Shown: positions 36,204-44,770 of the stretch, in pieces
How the letters are laid out: each line of letters starts with the position of its first letter
How positions within the stretch are numbered: position 1 is the first letter of the stretch
Assembly (NCBI RefSeq): GCF_016744155.1
Contig: NZ_JADGEW010000029.1
Location: 1-50,746 of the forward strand
Direction: 5' to 3'
DNA: 50,746 nucleotides
DNA from: Amphritea sp.
GTDB lineage: Bacteria > Pseudomonadota > Gammaproteobacteria > Pseudomonadales > Balneatricaceae
The notes under the pieces: model-generated
Seen by the model: only the letters and a program-made list of their open reading frames with translations
What the model was told of the DNA's origin: nothing
Database searches by the model: none
Position numbers and translations under genes: made by a program

Positions 36204-36653
36204 ATGAGAGCAGATAATAAAAAGGCGCTGCATAGAAAAGTGAATGCCACTGCTCGTGGGGTACCGCACCATCATGGCAATGACTATAAAAACTCTCGAC
36301 GTAAAGTGTCGGCTATTGGTATGCGCAAAGGTGTTCAACGTGGGTTAGATTACACTCCTCTATTTAGATTTTTACTATCAAAGGTAGGTGGTAACTGGAG
36401 CGACATACACAGTGAAGCTGTTTCTCGGTTAGATAAGCAGGATCCTATCTTCTTCATAGTATCAATGGACTATGACTCAGCAGAAGAAGTTGTGCGTGTG
36501 GGAGAGAGCTCATATTTTAGTGGTTTGTATATTGACGATGCAGGAGTTCTTCGAGTTGTTAATCCTGAACTGGATGAAAATTTCTTAGAGCCACAATGTA
36601 AGTGTTGTACACATACCTTTAACGGGGTTGTTTTTACTCGCAGACTGGATTAG
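36204..36653 (+). CDS. Hypothetical soluble protein in the pilus-like operon
   Basis: A 149-residue product without signal peptide. A basic N-terminus is followed by FRFLLSKVGGNWSDIHSEAV, a pattern seen in a family of small bacterial proteins with W-x-x-I/V-x-S-E, and a CKCC pair near the end that may bind metal. The start has only a weak GAGAA before it. The function is unknown. Operon position suggests a role in the same system. Confidence 0.65.
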   Translation: MRADNKKALHRKVNATARGVPHHHGNDYKNSRRKVSAIGMRKGVQRGLDYTPLFRFLLSKVGGNWSDIHSEAVSRLDKQDPIFFIVSMDYDSAEEVVRVGESSYFSGLYIDDAGVLRVVNPELDENFLEPQCKCCTHTFNGVVFTRRLD

Positions 36654-36692
36654 TAGCCATTGATGTAGGCAGTAGTCTTTATAGAGGGTGTT

Positions 36693-36965
36693 ATGTCAAA
36701 TCTAATACTCATATGTGTTTTTATAGTGATTATTTGTGTTGGTGAATCCGTTAAGGCATCACCAACATCGCATGACTTTATCCCTTGTCAAAAAATGGCT
36801 GTAATTATCTTAGATAATTGTTTGAAAGAGGGAGGGAGTAGCTGCTGGTTAGATTCTAAGTCCCACTATAAAATTTGTCGGCAAAGAGTGATCCAGAGTT
36901 ACCTACCTGATGCTGAGCGAATAAGGGCTGAGCAAAAACTAAGAGAGAAAAGAGAAGCACAGTAG
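36693..36965 (+). CDS. Small secreted four-cysteine protein
   Basis: A 90-residue product with a signal peptide (MSNLILICVFIVIICVGESV, then KAS) and a mature part holding four cysteines (CQKMAVIILDNC and CWLDSKSHYKIC) arranged as two CxnC helices, which would form disulfides in the periplasm. The C-terminus is a charged helix. GAGGGTG lies 7 bases before the ATG. No family is recognised. Confidence 0.65.
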   Translation: MSNLILICVFIVIICVGESVKASPTSHDFIPCQKMAVIILDNCLKEGGSSCWLDSKSHYKICRQRVIQSYLPDAERIRAEQKLREKREAQ

Positions 36966-37004
36966 CACTTAGCTGACAGTTAATGTGATCGGGGTAAAAA
37001 TATA

Positions 37005-37463
37005 ATGTTGATTAAAAATATGCTGATAGGGGTAACGGCATCTATCGTTACAGTATTTCTATTGTTGGTAAGTGGTTTACTTGGGAATGTGGAGGCTAAG
37101 GTTACAATTCCAAAAAATAGTGTAATGGCATTTAACCAAGAAACATGTCCTGAAGGTTGGAGTGATTTTACACCAGCATATGGTCGTTTTGTTCGTGGTA
37201 TTGACCGTAATAAAGCCCCGCTGGATCCTGACGGCGAAAGAGTACTAGCTTCTCTTCAGCTTGATGCTTTAGCTGAACATACTCATACAACAACAGGGCT
37301 AAAACAATACCCATCCTGGAGCAGTCAAGAGTTGATCGGGGAAGCTACAGATTTTGCCAGTGCAATACATCCAAGTGTTGGAGGGTATGCTGAAATTTCG
37401 TCAACGGGTGCTAAGGAGACACGGCCTGTTAATGTGGCACTGCTTTACTGTGTAAAGTCTTGA
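37005..37463 (+). CDS. Secreted tail-collar/pilus-tip-like protein
   Basis: A 152-residue protein with a signal peptide (MLIKNMLIGVTASIVTVFLL onward, ending near VEA). The mature part matches the small module found in phage tail-collar or fibre tips and in conjugative pilus-tip adhesins: IPKNSVMAFNQETCPEGWSD, GRFVRGID, AEHTHTT and ETRPVNVALLYCVK. In those proteins the module forms a trimeric, metal-bound tip. As the last gene of the operon it is a likely tip or surface-binding component. Whether it is a lipoprotein, free, or on the fibre cannot be told. Confidence 0.75.
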   Translation: MLIKNMLIGVTASIVTVFLLLVSGLLGNVEAKVTIPKNSVMAFNQETCPEGWSDFTPAYGRFVRGIDRNKAPLDPDGERVLASLQLDALAEHTHTTTGLKQYPSWSSQELIGEATDFASAIHPSVGGYAEISSTGAKETRPVNVALLYCVKS

Positions 37464-37490
37464 TGATGTAAGTTGTTCACTCTTTCCTAA

Positions 37491-37519
37491 CATCTACTTC
37501 TAGCAGAAGTAGATGCTTT
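37491..37519 (+). terminator. Terminator of the pilus-like operon
   Basis: CATCTACTTCT and AGAAGTAGATG form a perfect 11-bp stem around AGC, followed by CTTTA. It lies 27 bases after the last stop codon of the six-gene run. Confidence 0.65.
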
Positions 37520-37734
37520 ATGGGTTTCGGCCAAGTGGTGATGGTCTAAGAGATTGTTAAGAGGGGTAATTGCTATCAGTACTCTCTTTCAATCTAGGCA
37601 AGAGAGTCGGGTGGATGCCTTTTATGTTTAATTGCATTTAATGAAATTAGCTGAAAACCCGACAACGTGTAACTGCTCCATATAACGGAAACGCACTATT
37701 GGGTTTTCACGGAACTTTTATATAAACAAATGGT

Positions 37735-39156
37735 TCAGATTGAGATACCCGCCAGCTTGGTTTCGAGGTACTCCATCAGGCCTTCACGAGCCCCTTCGCG
37801 CCCTAGACCGCTCTCCTTCATGCCACCAAACGGGGCTGCGGCACTAGTTGGGTTGATATCGTTGATCCCTACCATACCGAACTGCAGTGCTTCAAAGACA
37901 CGCATAGCACGTGAGAGATTCTGGGTGTAGATGTAAGCCGCCAGACCGTAGTTGGTATCGTTTGCCATCGCCAATACCTCCTCTTGAGTGTCGAACGGGA
38001 TCACTGCCGCTACCGGACCAAACGTTTCTTCGCGGTAGATCAGCATCTCTTCGGTTACACCGCTTATTAAGGTCGGCGCATAGAAGTTACCTTTATCCAG
38101 CCCACCGTCACGCAGCGTTTCACCACCGATATGCAGCTTAGCGCCTTTACTAACAGCATCTAGTACCTGATTGTTTACCTTGTTAACCGCGGCTTCATTC
38201 ACCAGCGGACCGATATTTACCCCTGGCTCGATACCGTTACCCGCTTTCATCTTGTTCACGCGGTTTTCGAACTCCTTCAGGAAGGGCTCCAGAATCGAAT
38301 GCTGCACAAAGATACGGTTCGGGCTAATACAAGCCTGTCCGGTATTGAGGAATTTCACCAGTGATGCACCTTTAGCAGCGTGCACCGGATCGGCATCGTC
38401 AAACACGATAAATGGCGCATGGCCGCCTAACTCCATGGATACCCGTTTCAGCTGCGGCGCAGCATCCTGCGCCAGCTTTTTACCCACAGCGGTGGAGCCG
38501 GTAAAGGTCAGCTTGCGGACGATCTGGTTGGTACAAAACTCTTCACCAACTGGTACAGGATCGTTGGTGGTAACCAGATTGATCACCCCCGACGGGATAC
38601 CCACTTCTTCCAATATCTCAAAGATCGCAATGGCACACAGTGGCGTCGCTTCAGCCGGTTTCAGCACGATGGTACAACCCGCTGCAATCGCCGGTGCCAC
38701 TTTACGAGTGATCATGGAGATTGGGTAATTCCAGGGAGTTACAGCAGCGACCACGCCGATTGGCATGTGCTGTACAAGAAAGCGCTGATCAGGGCGTGCA
38801 GAGGGGATTGTTTCGCCGTAGGTACGTTTTACCTCTTCAGCGAACCAGAGCAGGTAGTCCGCACCGTACTGCACTTCGGCCATTGCCGCCTTGAACGGTT
38901 TTCCCTGCTCTTTGGTCATCAAGGCCGCCAGCTCTTTCTTGCGTTCGATCATCAGGTCGTAGGCGCGGCGCAGGTAATCGGAGCGCTGGTAGTTGGTAAG
39001 CGCAGACCAGCCGGGCAGTGCAGCGGATGCTGCATCGATAGCCCGCTTGGCATCGTCCCGTGTGCCATCCGTAACTTGGGCGATCTCCTCGCCGGTTGCC
39101 GGGTTGTAAACTGCGAAGGTGCTATCCGCTTTAATCCACTCACCATTGATAAACAT
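37735..39156 (-). CDS. NAD(P)-dependent aldehyde (succinate-semialdehyde type) dehydrogenase
   Basis: This 473-residue enzyme starts at MFINGEWIKADSTFAVYNPA with AGAGGAG upstream; a longer frame to 39198 is less likely. The catalytic glutamate lies in MELGGHAPFIVF and the cysteine in NTGQACISPNRIFV. Segments such as TPWNYPISMITRKVAPAIAA and GMVGINDINPTSAAAPFGGM fit the GabD/SSADH group. It oxidises an aldehyde such as succinate semialdehyde to the acid. No GabT partner is near, so the true substrate is open. It is divergent from the flavin hydroxylase. Confidence 0.88.
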   Translation of the reverse strand: MFINGEWIKADSTFAVYNPATGEEIAQVTDGTRDDAKRAIDAASAALPGWSALTNYQRSDYLRRAYDLMIERKKELAALMTKEQGKPFKAAMAEVQYGADYLLWFAEEVKRTYGETIPSARPDQRFLVQHMPIGVVAAVTPWNYPISMITRKVAPAIAAGCTIVLKPAEATPLCAIAIFEILEEVGIPSGVINLVTTNDPVPVGEEFCTNQIVRKLTFTGSTAVGKKLAQDAAPQLKRVSMELGGHAPFIVFDDADPVHAAKGASLVKFLNTGQACISPNRIFVQHSILEPFLKEFENRVNKMKAGNGIEPGVNIGPLVNEAAVNKVNNQVLDAVSKGAKLHIGGETLRDGGLDKGNFYAPTLISGVTEEMLIYREETFGPVAAVIPFDTQEEVLAMANDTNYGLAAYIYTQNLSRAMRVFEALQFGMVGINDINPTSAAAPFGGMKESGLGREGAREGLMEYLETKLAGISI

Positions 39157-39199
39157 AAGATCTCCTCTTCGTCTCTTAGCTACCTTATCCAGCATCAAG

Positions 39200-39447
39200 C
39201 GTCGGGGCAGGCAGAACGATAAATAGAATAATTACGACCGGGTGGACGCGGGGTTCACCAAGGATAGGTCGTATAAGATGGAGCTTAGTCTGTCGTATCT
39301 ATCGAAGGAGATCAACAAAAAAACCAAGGGTTTACCCTTATTTGTTCTCTAGCAGTAAGCGTGGTGACGATCCTGTATCAGAAAAGTACAGTTAAGTTAG
39401 AATTGTAGCGCAGTAGTATAAAAGCCATCCGTTGTGATGGTTTTTTT
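39200..39447 (+). ncRNA. Candidate small RNA ending in a terminator
   Basis: No gene lies on the plus strand here, yet a terminator-like hairpin is present (CCATC/GATGG followed by seven T at 39425-39447). Two more hairpins precede it: AAGGGT/ACCCTT (39326-39339) and CTGTA/TACAG (39373-39391). This could be a small RNA, or the leader of an unseen transcript. No family is recognised and no promoter was assigned, so the 5' end is arbitrary. Confidence 0.3.
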
Positions 39448-39466
39448 GTGTTTGTAAGTCAGAGGT

Positions 39467-39590
39467 GAAAAGATCTGGGGCCATTACATACAAGATAAAA
39501 CAGAAGTTAGTGTATGCCCCGGTGAATAACGAAATTCCTTCGTTAAGGATCAGCGAAGGGGAAGCTGCTGAAAAACAGATATGGTCGACA
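39467..39590 (+). repeat. Interspersed structured repeat, copy 1
   Basis: A copy of the repeat also found at 44488, 48420, 49997 and 50694. The first stem is GGGGC (39477-39481) with GCCCC (39516-39520); the second is TAACGAA (39527-39533) with TTCGTTA (39539-39545). It ends with CAGC...GCTG and ATGGTCGAC. It lies in the divergent gap upstream of the hydroxylase gene. Confidence 0.8.
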
Positions 39591-39715
39591 TCACTCTAGC
39601 TTATGCACTTCTGCTCTAAATGTTCTTGCATGGGTAACGTTCTCTGAATATCATTAATATATTAACTACCGGTCAGTGCATCAATAGCAGGGCCATCAGC
39701 TAGGAGGATCGCGTA

Positions 39716-41653
39716 ATGCAATATCATCTGAATGGGTTCAAACCCGGTAATTACCAGGTTCCCGATGAGGCTAGAAAGCCTTACCCCGAGCCACCGATTG
39801 TAGATCTACCTAATGAAGTGGATGTCCTGATTATTGGCACCGGCCCTGCAGGCTTGACCATGGCAAGGCAGTTATCTGAGTTTTCTGATATTAAAACATG
39901 CATTGTTGACATGGAACCCGGCCCCTTGCTGTTTGGGCGGGCAGACGGTATTTCATGTCGTACCATGGAGATCATGGAGGCTTTTAATAGTAGTGAAATG
40001 GTAGTTAAAGAGACCTACCAGCTGAAACAAAACACATTCTGGGAGCCGGATCAGGCCAATCCTGAGAACATCAAGCTTACGCACAAGATCGCCGATGCCC
40101 GGGCTGGGCTTTCAGAGTTTACACACGGCATTGTTAACCAAGCACGCCTGCATGAGCTGCTGGTTGATGGCATGGAAAGATCGGTCACCCACCTCAGTCC
40201 TCATTACAGCCGTGAACTGGTTGAGATGAAGATTGACGAAAGCCTCACTCAGGATCTTGATGCCTACCCTATAACGGCAACCTTCAAGCGAATCGACGAC
40301 GCAGGAGCGGGTAAAACCGAAACGGTTAAAGCACGTTACATTGTTGGCGGCGACGGTGCGAGAAGCAACGTTCGCAGAAGCATGGGTATTCCTCTGGAAG
40401 GTGATTCTTCCAACAAAGCGTGGGGCGTCATGGATATTCTGTTGAACACGGACTTCCCAGACATCCGCGTTAAGAGCTTTATCCAGTCGAAAGACCACGG
40501 TGCGGTTATGACCATCCCGCGTGAAGGCGGCTATCTATGCCGGTTCTATGTAGAGCTGGATCTACTCGGCAAAGATAAGCGTGCTAAGGATGTCAAACTG
40601 ACTGAGCAAGATCTCATCGCCAAAGCTCAGAAAATTTTTCACCCCTATACACTGAATGTAAAAGAAGTGGCTTGGTGGTCAATCTATGAGGTGGGCCAAC
40701 GTATTGCGGAGCGCTTTGATAATCGCCCAGTGGGTAGTTCAGAGGATATTATTCCTCGTGCATTTGTTGCCGGCGACGCCTGTCACACGCACAGCCCCAA
40801 AGGCGGATGGGGTTTGAATACCTCGCTACCTGACACCTTTAATCTGGGCTGGAAACTGGCTGCTGTGCTTCAGGGCAAAAGCCATCCAAGGTTGCTGAGT
40901 ACCTACGGTACGGAGCGACGCAAAGTGGCGCAGCAGTTAATCGACGCCGACCGTGAGCTGTCCAGGCTGGTAGCTACTCGCCCCACTTCAGGTGATGACT
41001 CAGGGCAGTCAAGTGTTGACACGGCCAAGATCGAGGCCTTTATGAAGCGACAAAGCGGTTTTGTCTCCGGAACATCGATTGAATATTATCCGTCGTACAT
41101 TTCCACAGGCCAGGAGAATCAGCATTTGGCCACTGGCTTTAACATTGGCCAGCGCTTCCACTCGGCTGAAGCAACTCGCGTAGCCGACGGTAGAAGCCAG
41201 CACTTGGGGCACTTAGTCAAAGCGGATGGTCGTTGGAGGATCTTCCTGTTTGGCGATACGCAGGACCCTACAGATCCTTCGTCGTCGGCATATAAATTCA
41301 TCGACTTCCTGGCCAACGATGAGTCTTCACCGGTGCAAAAATACACACCGAAAGGCGCTGATATTGACTCGGTCTTTGATACTTATGCGGTATTCCAGCA
41401 ACAGGGTTTGGCGATGCATGACATGCAGGACTACCTGTGGCCTGCGAAAGGCAAGTACGGGCTGCGGGACTATGAAAAGGTATTCCACGCTGAAGAAAAC
41501 AATGACATCTATGACCTGCGCGGGATTGACCGTTCCGCTGGCTGTCTAGTGATTGTGAGACCTGACCAGCATATAGCCTCTATCATGCCGGTCACGGCAC
41601 ACGAGGAATTTACGAAGTTCTTTGATGTCTTTATGATTGATCAGAGGAAATAA
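39716..41653 (+). CDS. FAD-dependent aromatic-ring hydroxylase (phenol 2-monooxygenase/3-hydroxybenzoate 4-monooxygenase type)
   Basis: A 645-residue class A flavoprotein monooxygenase. GTGPAG (41-46) is the FAD-binding loop, VGGDGARSNVRRSMG the DG motif, and AGDACHTHSPKGGWGLNTSL the GD motif (Asp354) that binds FAD ribityl. After that comes a thioredoxin-like C-terminal domain (about 455-640), as in phenol hydroxylases. It inserts one oxygen atom into a phenolic ring with NAD(P)H. No other catabolic gene is close. The start follows AGGAGG; a terminator follows the stop. Confidence 0.9.
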   Translation: MQYHLNGFKPGNYQVPDEARKPYPEPPIVDLPNEVDVLIIGTGPAGLTMARQLSEFSDIKTCIVDMEPGPLLFGRADGISCRTMEIMEAFNSSEMVVKETYQLKQNTFWEPDQANPENIKLTHKIADARAGLSEFTHGIVNQARLHELLVDGMERSVTHLSPHYSRELVEMKIDESLTQDLDAYPITATFKRIDDAGAGKTETVKARYIVGGDGARSNVRRSMGIPLEGDSSNKAWGVMDILLNTDFPDIRVKSFIQSKDHGAVMTIPREGGYLCRFYVELDLLGKDKRAKDVKLTEQDLIAKAQKIFHPYTLNVKEVAWWSIYEVGQRIAERFDNRPVGSSEDIIPRAFVAGDACHTHSPKGGWGLNTSLPDTFNLGWKLAAVLQGKSHPRLLSTYGTERRKVAQQLIDADRELSRLVATRPTSGDDSGQSSVDTAKIEAFMKRQSGFVSGTSIEYYPSYISTGQENQHLATGFNIGQRFHSAEATRVADGRSQHLGHLVKADGRWRIFLFGDTQDPTDPSSSAYKFIDFLANDESSPVQKYTPKGADIDSVFDTYAVFQQQGLAMHDMQDYLWPAKGKYGLRDYEKVFHAEENNDIYDLRGIDRSAGCLVIVRPDQHIASIMPVTAHEEFTKFFDVFMIDQRK

Positions 41654-41682
41654 CCTCATCGCGTGATCAAATGCACCTCTAA

Positions 41683-41714
41683 GCCCGCCGGTTTAAATTT
41701 GGCGGGCTTTTTTT
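41683..41714 (+). terminator. Terminator after the flavin hydroxylase gene
   Basis: GCCCGCC (41683-41689) and GGCGGGC (41701-41707) form a perfect 7-bp stem around an 11-base loop, followed by seven T. It is a textbook Rho-independent terminator 30 bases after the stop. Confidence 0.9.
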
Positions 41715-41959
41715 ATCCCTCGAATAAACCCAAGTCTTACGACACCGCGCTTTTATGCTGCAACAACTACAAACCAAGTACGGACATATCTAGATATTCT
41801 GAGCGGGCTATAATGTCCGCCTTGGGCACAGAACAGACCTCAGATCACGTCTTTAATAAGTATCAGACAGGTGCTATCAGATTAGCCATTGAATTATTGT
41901 TACTGTAGTTCTATTCTTTTTAGCTGAATGGCTTTTATATAACAGTCAGGAAATTAGCA

Positions 41960-42454
41960 GTGAAGTATAAATCAATTTTTTTCACAATATGTGCGTTGTC
42001 TCTTTTTTCATGCTTAACACACAGTGACTCTATCGAAGTAGTAGATACCTTTACTACTGACAGCCCCTCGTTCACAACATGGAAGAAAAAGGAAAATGCT
42101 TGTTATTACGCTATGGCTACTGCTAGCCGAAAGGCGGTCAAAGGGTGCAAAAAAGGGAAGAAAGGCAGCATTGTAAAAGTCAGTAAGGGTGGTGACTTAG
42201 TCACAGCGCTGAAGAAATCGTGTCATTCATGCGAATATAAAAGAAACAAAGAGTGGAAATGCATAGGTTCTGTCACCGTTCAATGCAAGTATACAATTGA
42301 AAAGCCGAGTAGTTCTCTTATAAGTAAAGCTAAAAGTTTACTGCTAGAGCAGAACAAAACTGAAAATCCTTGTATCAAAGATCAACAAACTCCTGAGTGT
42401 GTAGCTTTCAGAAAAAACCATACAGAAGCGATAGGTATTGGAATAAGGCAATAG
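41960..42454 (+). CDS. Secreted Cys-containing protein, paralogue of 42624-42935
   Basis: A 164-residue product from a GTG start (CAGGAAA upstream). The signal peptide ends near LFSCLTHSDS and could be lipoprotein-type. The mature part has WKKKENACYYAMATASRKAV, CKKGKKG, CHSCEYK and EWKCIGSVTVQCK. The same order of features occurs in the convergent small gene 170 bases away, so the two are paralogues. The C-terminal 50 residues have no counterpart. The function is unknown. The cysteines should form disulfides in the periplasm. Confidence 0.65.
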   Translation: MKYKSIFFTICALSLFSCLTHSDSIEVVDTFTTDSPSFTTWKKKENACYYAMATASRKAVKGCKKGKKGSIVKVSKGGDLVTALKKSCHSCEYKRNKEWKCIGSVTVQCKYTIEKPSSSLISKAKSLLLEQNKTENPCIKDQQTPECVAFRKNHTEAIGIGIRQ

Positions 42455-42623
42455 GTATAGGGGTAACGACTAACAAAAATCATCTGAAGCTGGGAGTATT
42501 TGAGGTATATTCAGCCGAGGCCTTTAACTGTTTAGACAACTATCAGAGAAGCGTACCACTGCCCGCAGCAGGCTTACTCTGTAGTAACTCTCATATGCTC
42601 AGTCTCGCATGCTGTTCTTCCGA

Positions 42624-42935
42624 TTAATCATCTAGCTTACAGTTGAGTATTACATTTCCGGTAGCCTTCCAGTTACCTGATTTCATTTGACGGAAGTCCT
42701 GACAATTGTCCTCGGAAGAGCCTGGTTCGCCTCCATGCGCACGGCGACACTCTCTTTTTGCAAAAGATTTTGCTCTTTGTATGCCGTAGGTACATGCATC
42801 GTCTTGGCTCTTCCAGCTACTTTTGCTTTCCATCTGTGTGAAAATGGGGATTGTCCCTTTTTCAGCAAACACCTGGGCACTTAATGACATACCCGATAAA
42901 ACAGCTGTTAATGCAAAGATGACTGTAGATTTCAT
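42624..42935 (-). CDS. Small secreted Cys-containing protein, paralogue of 41960-42454
   Basis: A 103-residue protein with a clear signal peptide (MKSTVIFALTAVLSGMSLSA, QVFA cleavage). The mature part, SSWKSQDDACTYGIQRAKSF, then CRRAHGGEPGSSEDNC and NWKATGNVILNCKLDD, matches the layout of the convergent 164-residue protein: W-x4-6-AC-Y, Cys pair, W-K-x-G-x-V, C-K. It is probably a compact disulfide-bonded periplasmic protein. The function is unknown. Confidence 0.68.
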   Translation of the reverse strand: MKSTVIFALTAVLSGMSLSAQVFAEKGTIPIFTQMESKSSWKSQDDACTYGIQRAKSFAKRECRRAHGGEPGSSEDNCQDFRQMKSGNWKATGNVILNCKLDD

Positions 42936-43223
42936 AGTGCCGCCTATTATGTATTAATCATTCTCAGCTATTAAGCATACTGCCCTGTATTTTAAAATCA
43001 AATGAGCTTTAGATCTGCTTATCTCTGATGGATATAGAGTAAGGAAAATAGTTGTGCTCAAAAAATTCAGGCCTGGATAGAGATATCAATCATAACCTGC
43101 ATTACTACATGATTCAGGTTTCTGAAGCCGTTAGGAAATATTTGGTTCCTGTGGATACGATCATTTCACTGCTGTAGGATTAATTTAAGTTTTGACAGTA
43201 GAGCAAGCGGTAATAGGTGCCTT

Positions 43224-43796
43224 ATGGAAAGTGCTAAAAATTTTAGGGTAGTGTTTTTGACTATTATGATGTCGATGATACTTGGGGTAAATGCCGCAGA
43301 AGCCAGACCTTCGAACGATAAGATCATTCAATGGCTTAACAAACATTTGGCAAATGTTGCCGGGGGAGTTGATGAAGAGGACGGTGCTATCTGCCGTGAT
43401 AGTTATGGTGATACTAATGGACGCCGAGCAAGTACAATGATTGCTGATGATTATCATTATACGTTTTTGATGGAAGGTAATCTGCTAGTTGTTGAAGATG
43501 TGAAGGACTCCTTCATACAGAGACGTCTTTGTAATGGGAGGTATACGAAACAAACGAGTGAAAATACGTCGGTTTACTCAATTCGAAGGGTTGATTTATC
43601 TACAGCGACAACTATTAGTGAAAAACAAATAGTAACAGCTGATAGAGTTGATGCGAGGTGGCCAACCAGCGTGGAACTTGAAGGGGAAGCCATTATTGTA
43701 GGGCGTTTTGATTCTGATGTTGAGCTGGCTGATAAGGTAAGGCGTGCCCTTAATGATCTTATCCTTAACAGTGGTGGGGCAGAGCCGTTGTACTAA
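43224..43796 (+). CDS. Hypothetical secreted protein
   Basis: A 190-residue product with a signal peptide (VVFLTIMMSMILGVNAAEAR). The mature part is acidic and lacks known motifs; it contains two cysteines (AICRDSYGDTNGRR, RRLCNGRY) that could form a disulfide. The C-terminal helix ELADKVRRALNDLILNSGG resembles the end of the 165-residue protein encoded next, which also ends in a helix after KVAKAYIHL, so they may share a fold. The function is unknown. Confidence 0.62.
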   Translation: MESAKNFRVVFLTIMMSMILGVNAAEARPSNDKIIQWLNKHLANVAGGVDEEDGAICRDSYGDTNGRRASTMIADDYHYTFLMEGNLLVVEDVKDSFIQRRLCNGRYTKQTSENTSVYSIRRVDLSTATTISEKQIVTADRVDARWPTSVELEGEAIIVGRFDSDVELADKVRRALNDLILNSGGAEPLY

Positions 43797-43897
43797 TTCG
43801 GTGTTTTTCCACATCTGCTTATCAGGTGCTCGCATTAATTTATTCACTATGCATGATATGAGATACAGTAAGTAAAAAATATTTGAGAGAGGGGCGT

Positions 43898-44395
43898 ATG
43901 TGTATTTCTAGGATAAAATTTCTAATTTTTACTTTCGCTTTTACCGTTAGTGCCAGTGCTATTGCCGAGTCTGGGCCATCGAGAGAACAGACGATTGATT
44001 ATATTGAAATGATGCGTTTGAAGTATGGGTATGTTTCAGCTTTCACTATAAAAGAAGATAGAAAGTACTTGATGCTTGACCGTACACGCGACGGGGTTGA
44101 TTTTAGAACTCAAATTGACATTGCCAATGTTAAAACGGTTTTGCTTCAGACATCGTCTGATTACAAAGGTTATTTTGTGAGTTTGGTGTGCAGAGAGAAT
44201 ACAAAATGCATCACAGTCACGGCTGATGACTATAGGAACATAAAGGAAGAGGAGTATGTTTTTAACTTATCATCCATTTCTAACGAAAACGAAGCGTTAA
44301 CTCGAAAAGTGGCTAAGGCGTATATCCACTTGTTTAGATTTTACGGTGTTGAATTGATATTAGAAGATAAAATAGTTAAAGAAGACCTGTTCTGA
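43898..44395 (+). CDS. Secreted hypothetical protein, copy 1 of a duplicated unit
   Basis: A 165-residue product from the ATG at 43898 (GAGAGGGGCG before it); an in-frame TTG at 43883 is less likely. A signal peptide (IFTFAFTVSASAIAES) precedes GPSREQTIDYIEMM. The second copy at 50110 has nearly identical ends (KVAKAYIHLF, FYGVELILEDKIVKEDLF) but a strongly different middle. The surrounding non-coding DNA is also nearly identical, which shows a recent duplication with divergence focused on the core. The function is unknown. Confidence 0.68.
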   Translation: MCISRIKFLIFTFAFTVSASAIAESGPSREQTIDYIEMMRLKYGYVSAFTIKEDRKYLMLDRTRDGVDFRTQIDIANVKTVLLQTSSDYKGYFVSLVCRENTKCITVTADDYRNIKEEEYVFNLSSISNENEALTRKVAKAYIHLFRFYGVELILEDKIVKEDLF

Positions 44396-44487
44396 TTTAG
44401 TTTTTATTCTAGATAGGTAAAGTTGGAAACTATCGGAATGAATGCAGTATGTATCTCTGAGAGGGCACTAGAATCCGCTTAATAGCT

Positions 44488-44615
44488 AGAATAAAAGATC
44501 CGGGGTAGCCTGTATACAAGATAAAACAGAAATGAGTGTATACCCAGGTGAATAACGAAATTACTTCGTTAAGGACCAGCGAAGGGGAAGTTGTTGAAAA
44601 ACAGGTATGGTCGAC
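44488..44615 (+). repeat. Interspersed structured repeat, copy 2
   Basis: A full copy directly downstream of the duplicated secreted-protein gene. GGGGTA (44502-44507) pairs with TACCC (44541-44545), and TAACGAA pairs with TTCGTTA. About 40 bases after its end lies a tRNA-Pro relic on the other strand. Confidence 0.8.
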
Positions 44616-44655
44616 ACGATGAATAGGTAGACGGAATAGGGTGGTACAAAGAAGA

Positions 44656-44718
44656 TGGTCGGGGCAGCAGGATTCGACTCCACGACCTTCTGCTCCCAAA
44701 GCAGATGCCTTAGGCGCA
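44656..44718 (-). pseudogene. 3' part of a tRNA-Pro (TGG anticodon) relic
   Basis: On the minus strand a perfect anticodon arm, TCTGC-TTTGGGA-GCAGA (anticodon TGG at 44698-44696), is followed by AGGTC, a T-arm-like GTGGAGTCGAATCC and an acceptor half TGCCCCG with A-CCA. The T stem contains mismatches, the T loop reads GTCGAAT, and no 5' acceptor half exists upstream, so this is a 3' fragment. Such fragments are typical of attachment sites left by tRNA-targeting integrative elements. Confidence 0.65.
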
Positions 44719-44770
44719 ATGAGGTCATTAAACGTTGGGTAATCCTTAATTACACTTTTCTATCATGATC

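Noticed and set aside
39590-39660. Possible third tRNA-like relic after repeat copy 1
   Set aside because: Only a weak match of about 11 of 15 bases to the tRNA-Pro arm region; no acceptor stem or CCA end.
41663-41908. 81-codon frame after the flavin hydroxylase
   Set aside because: It begins before and runs through the terminator hairpin and has no ribosome binding site.
44430-44699. 89-codon minus-strand frame overlapping repeat copy 2 and the tRNA relic
   Set aside because: It is explained by the repeat and the tRNA fragment and has no start signal.
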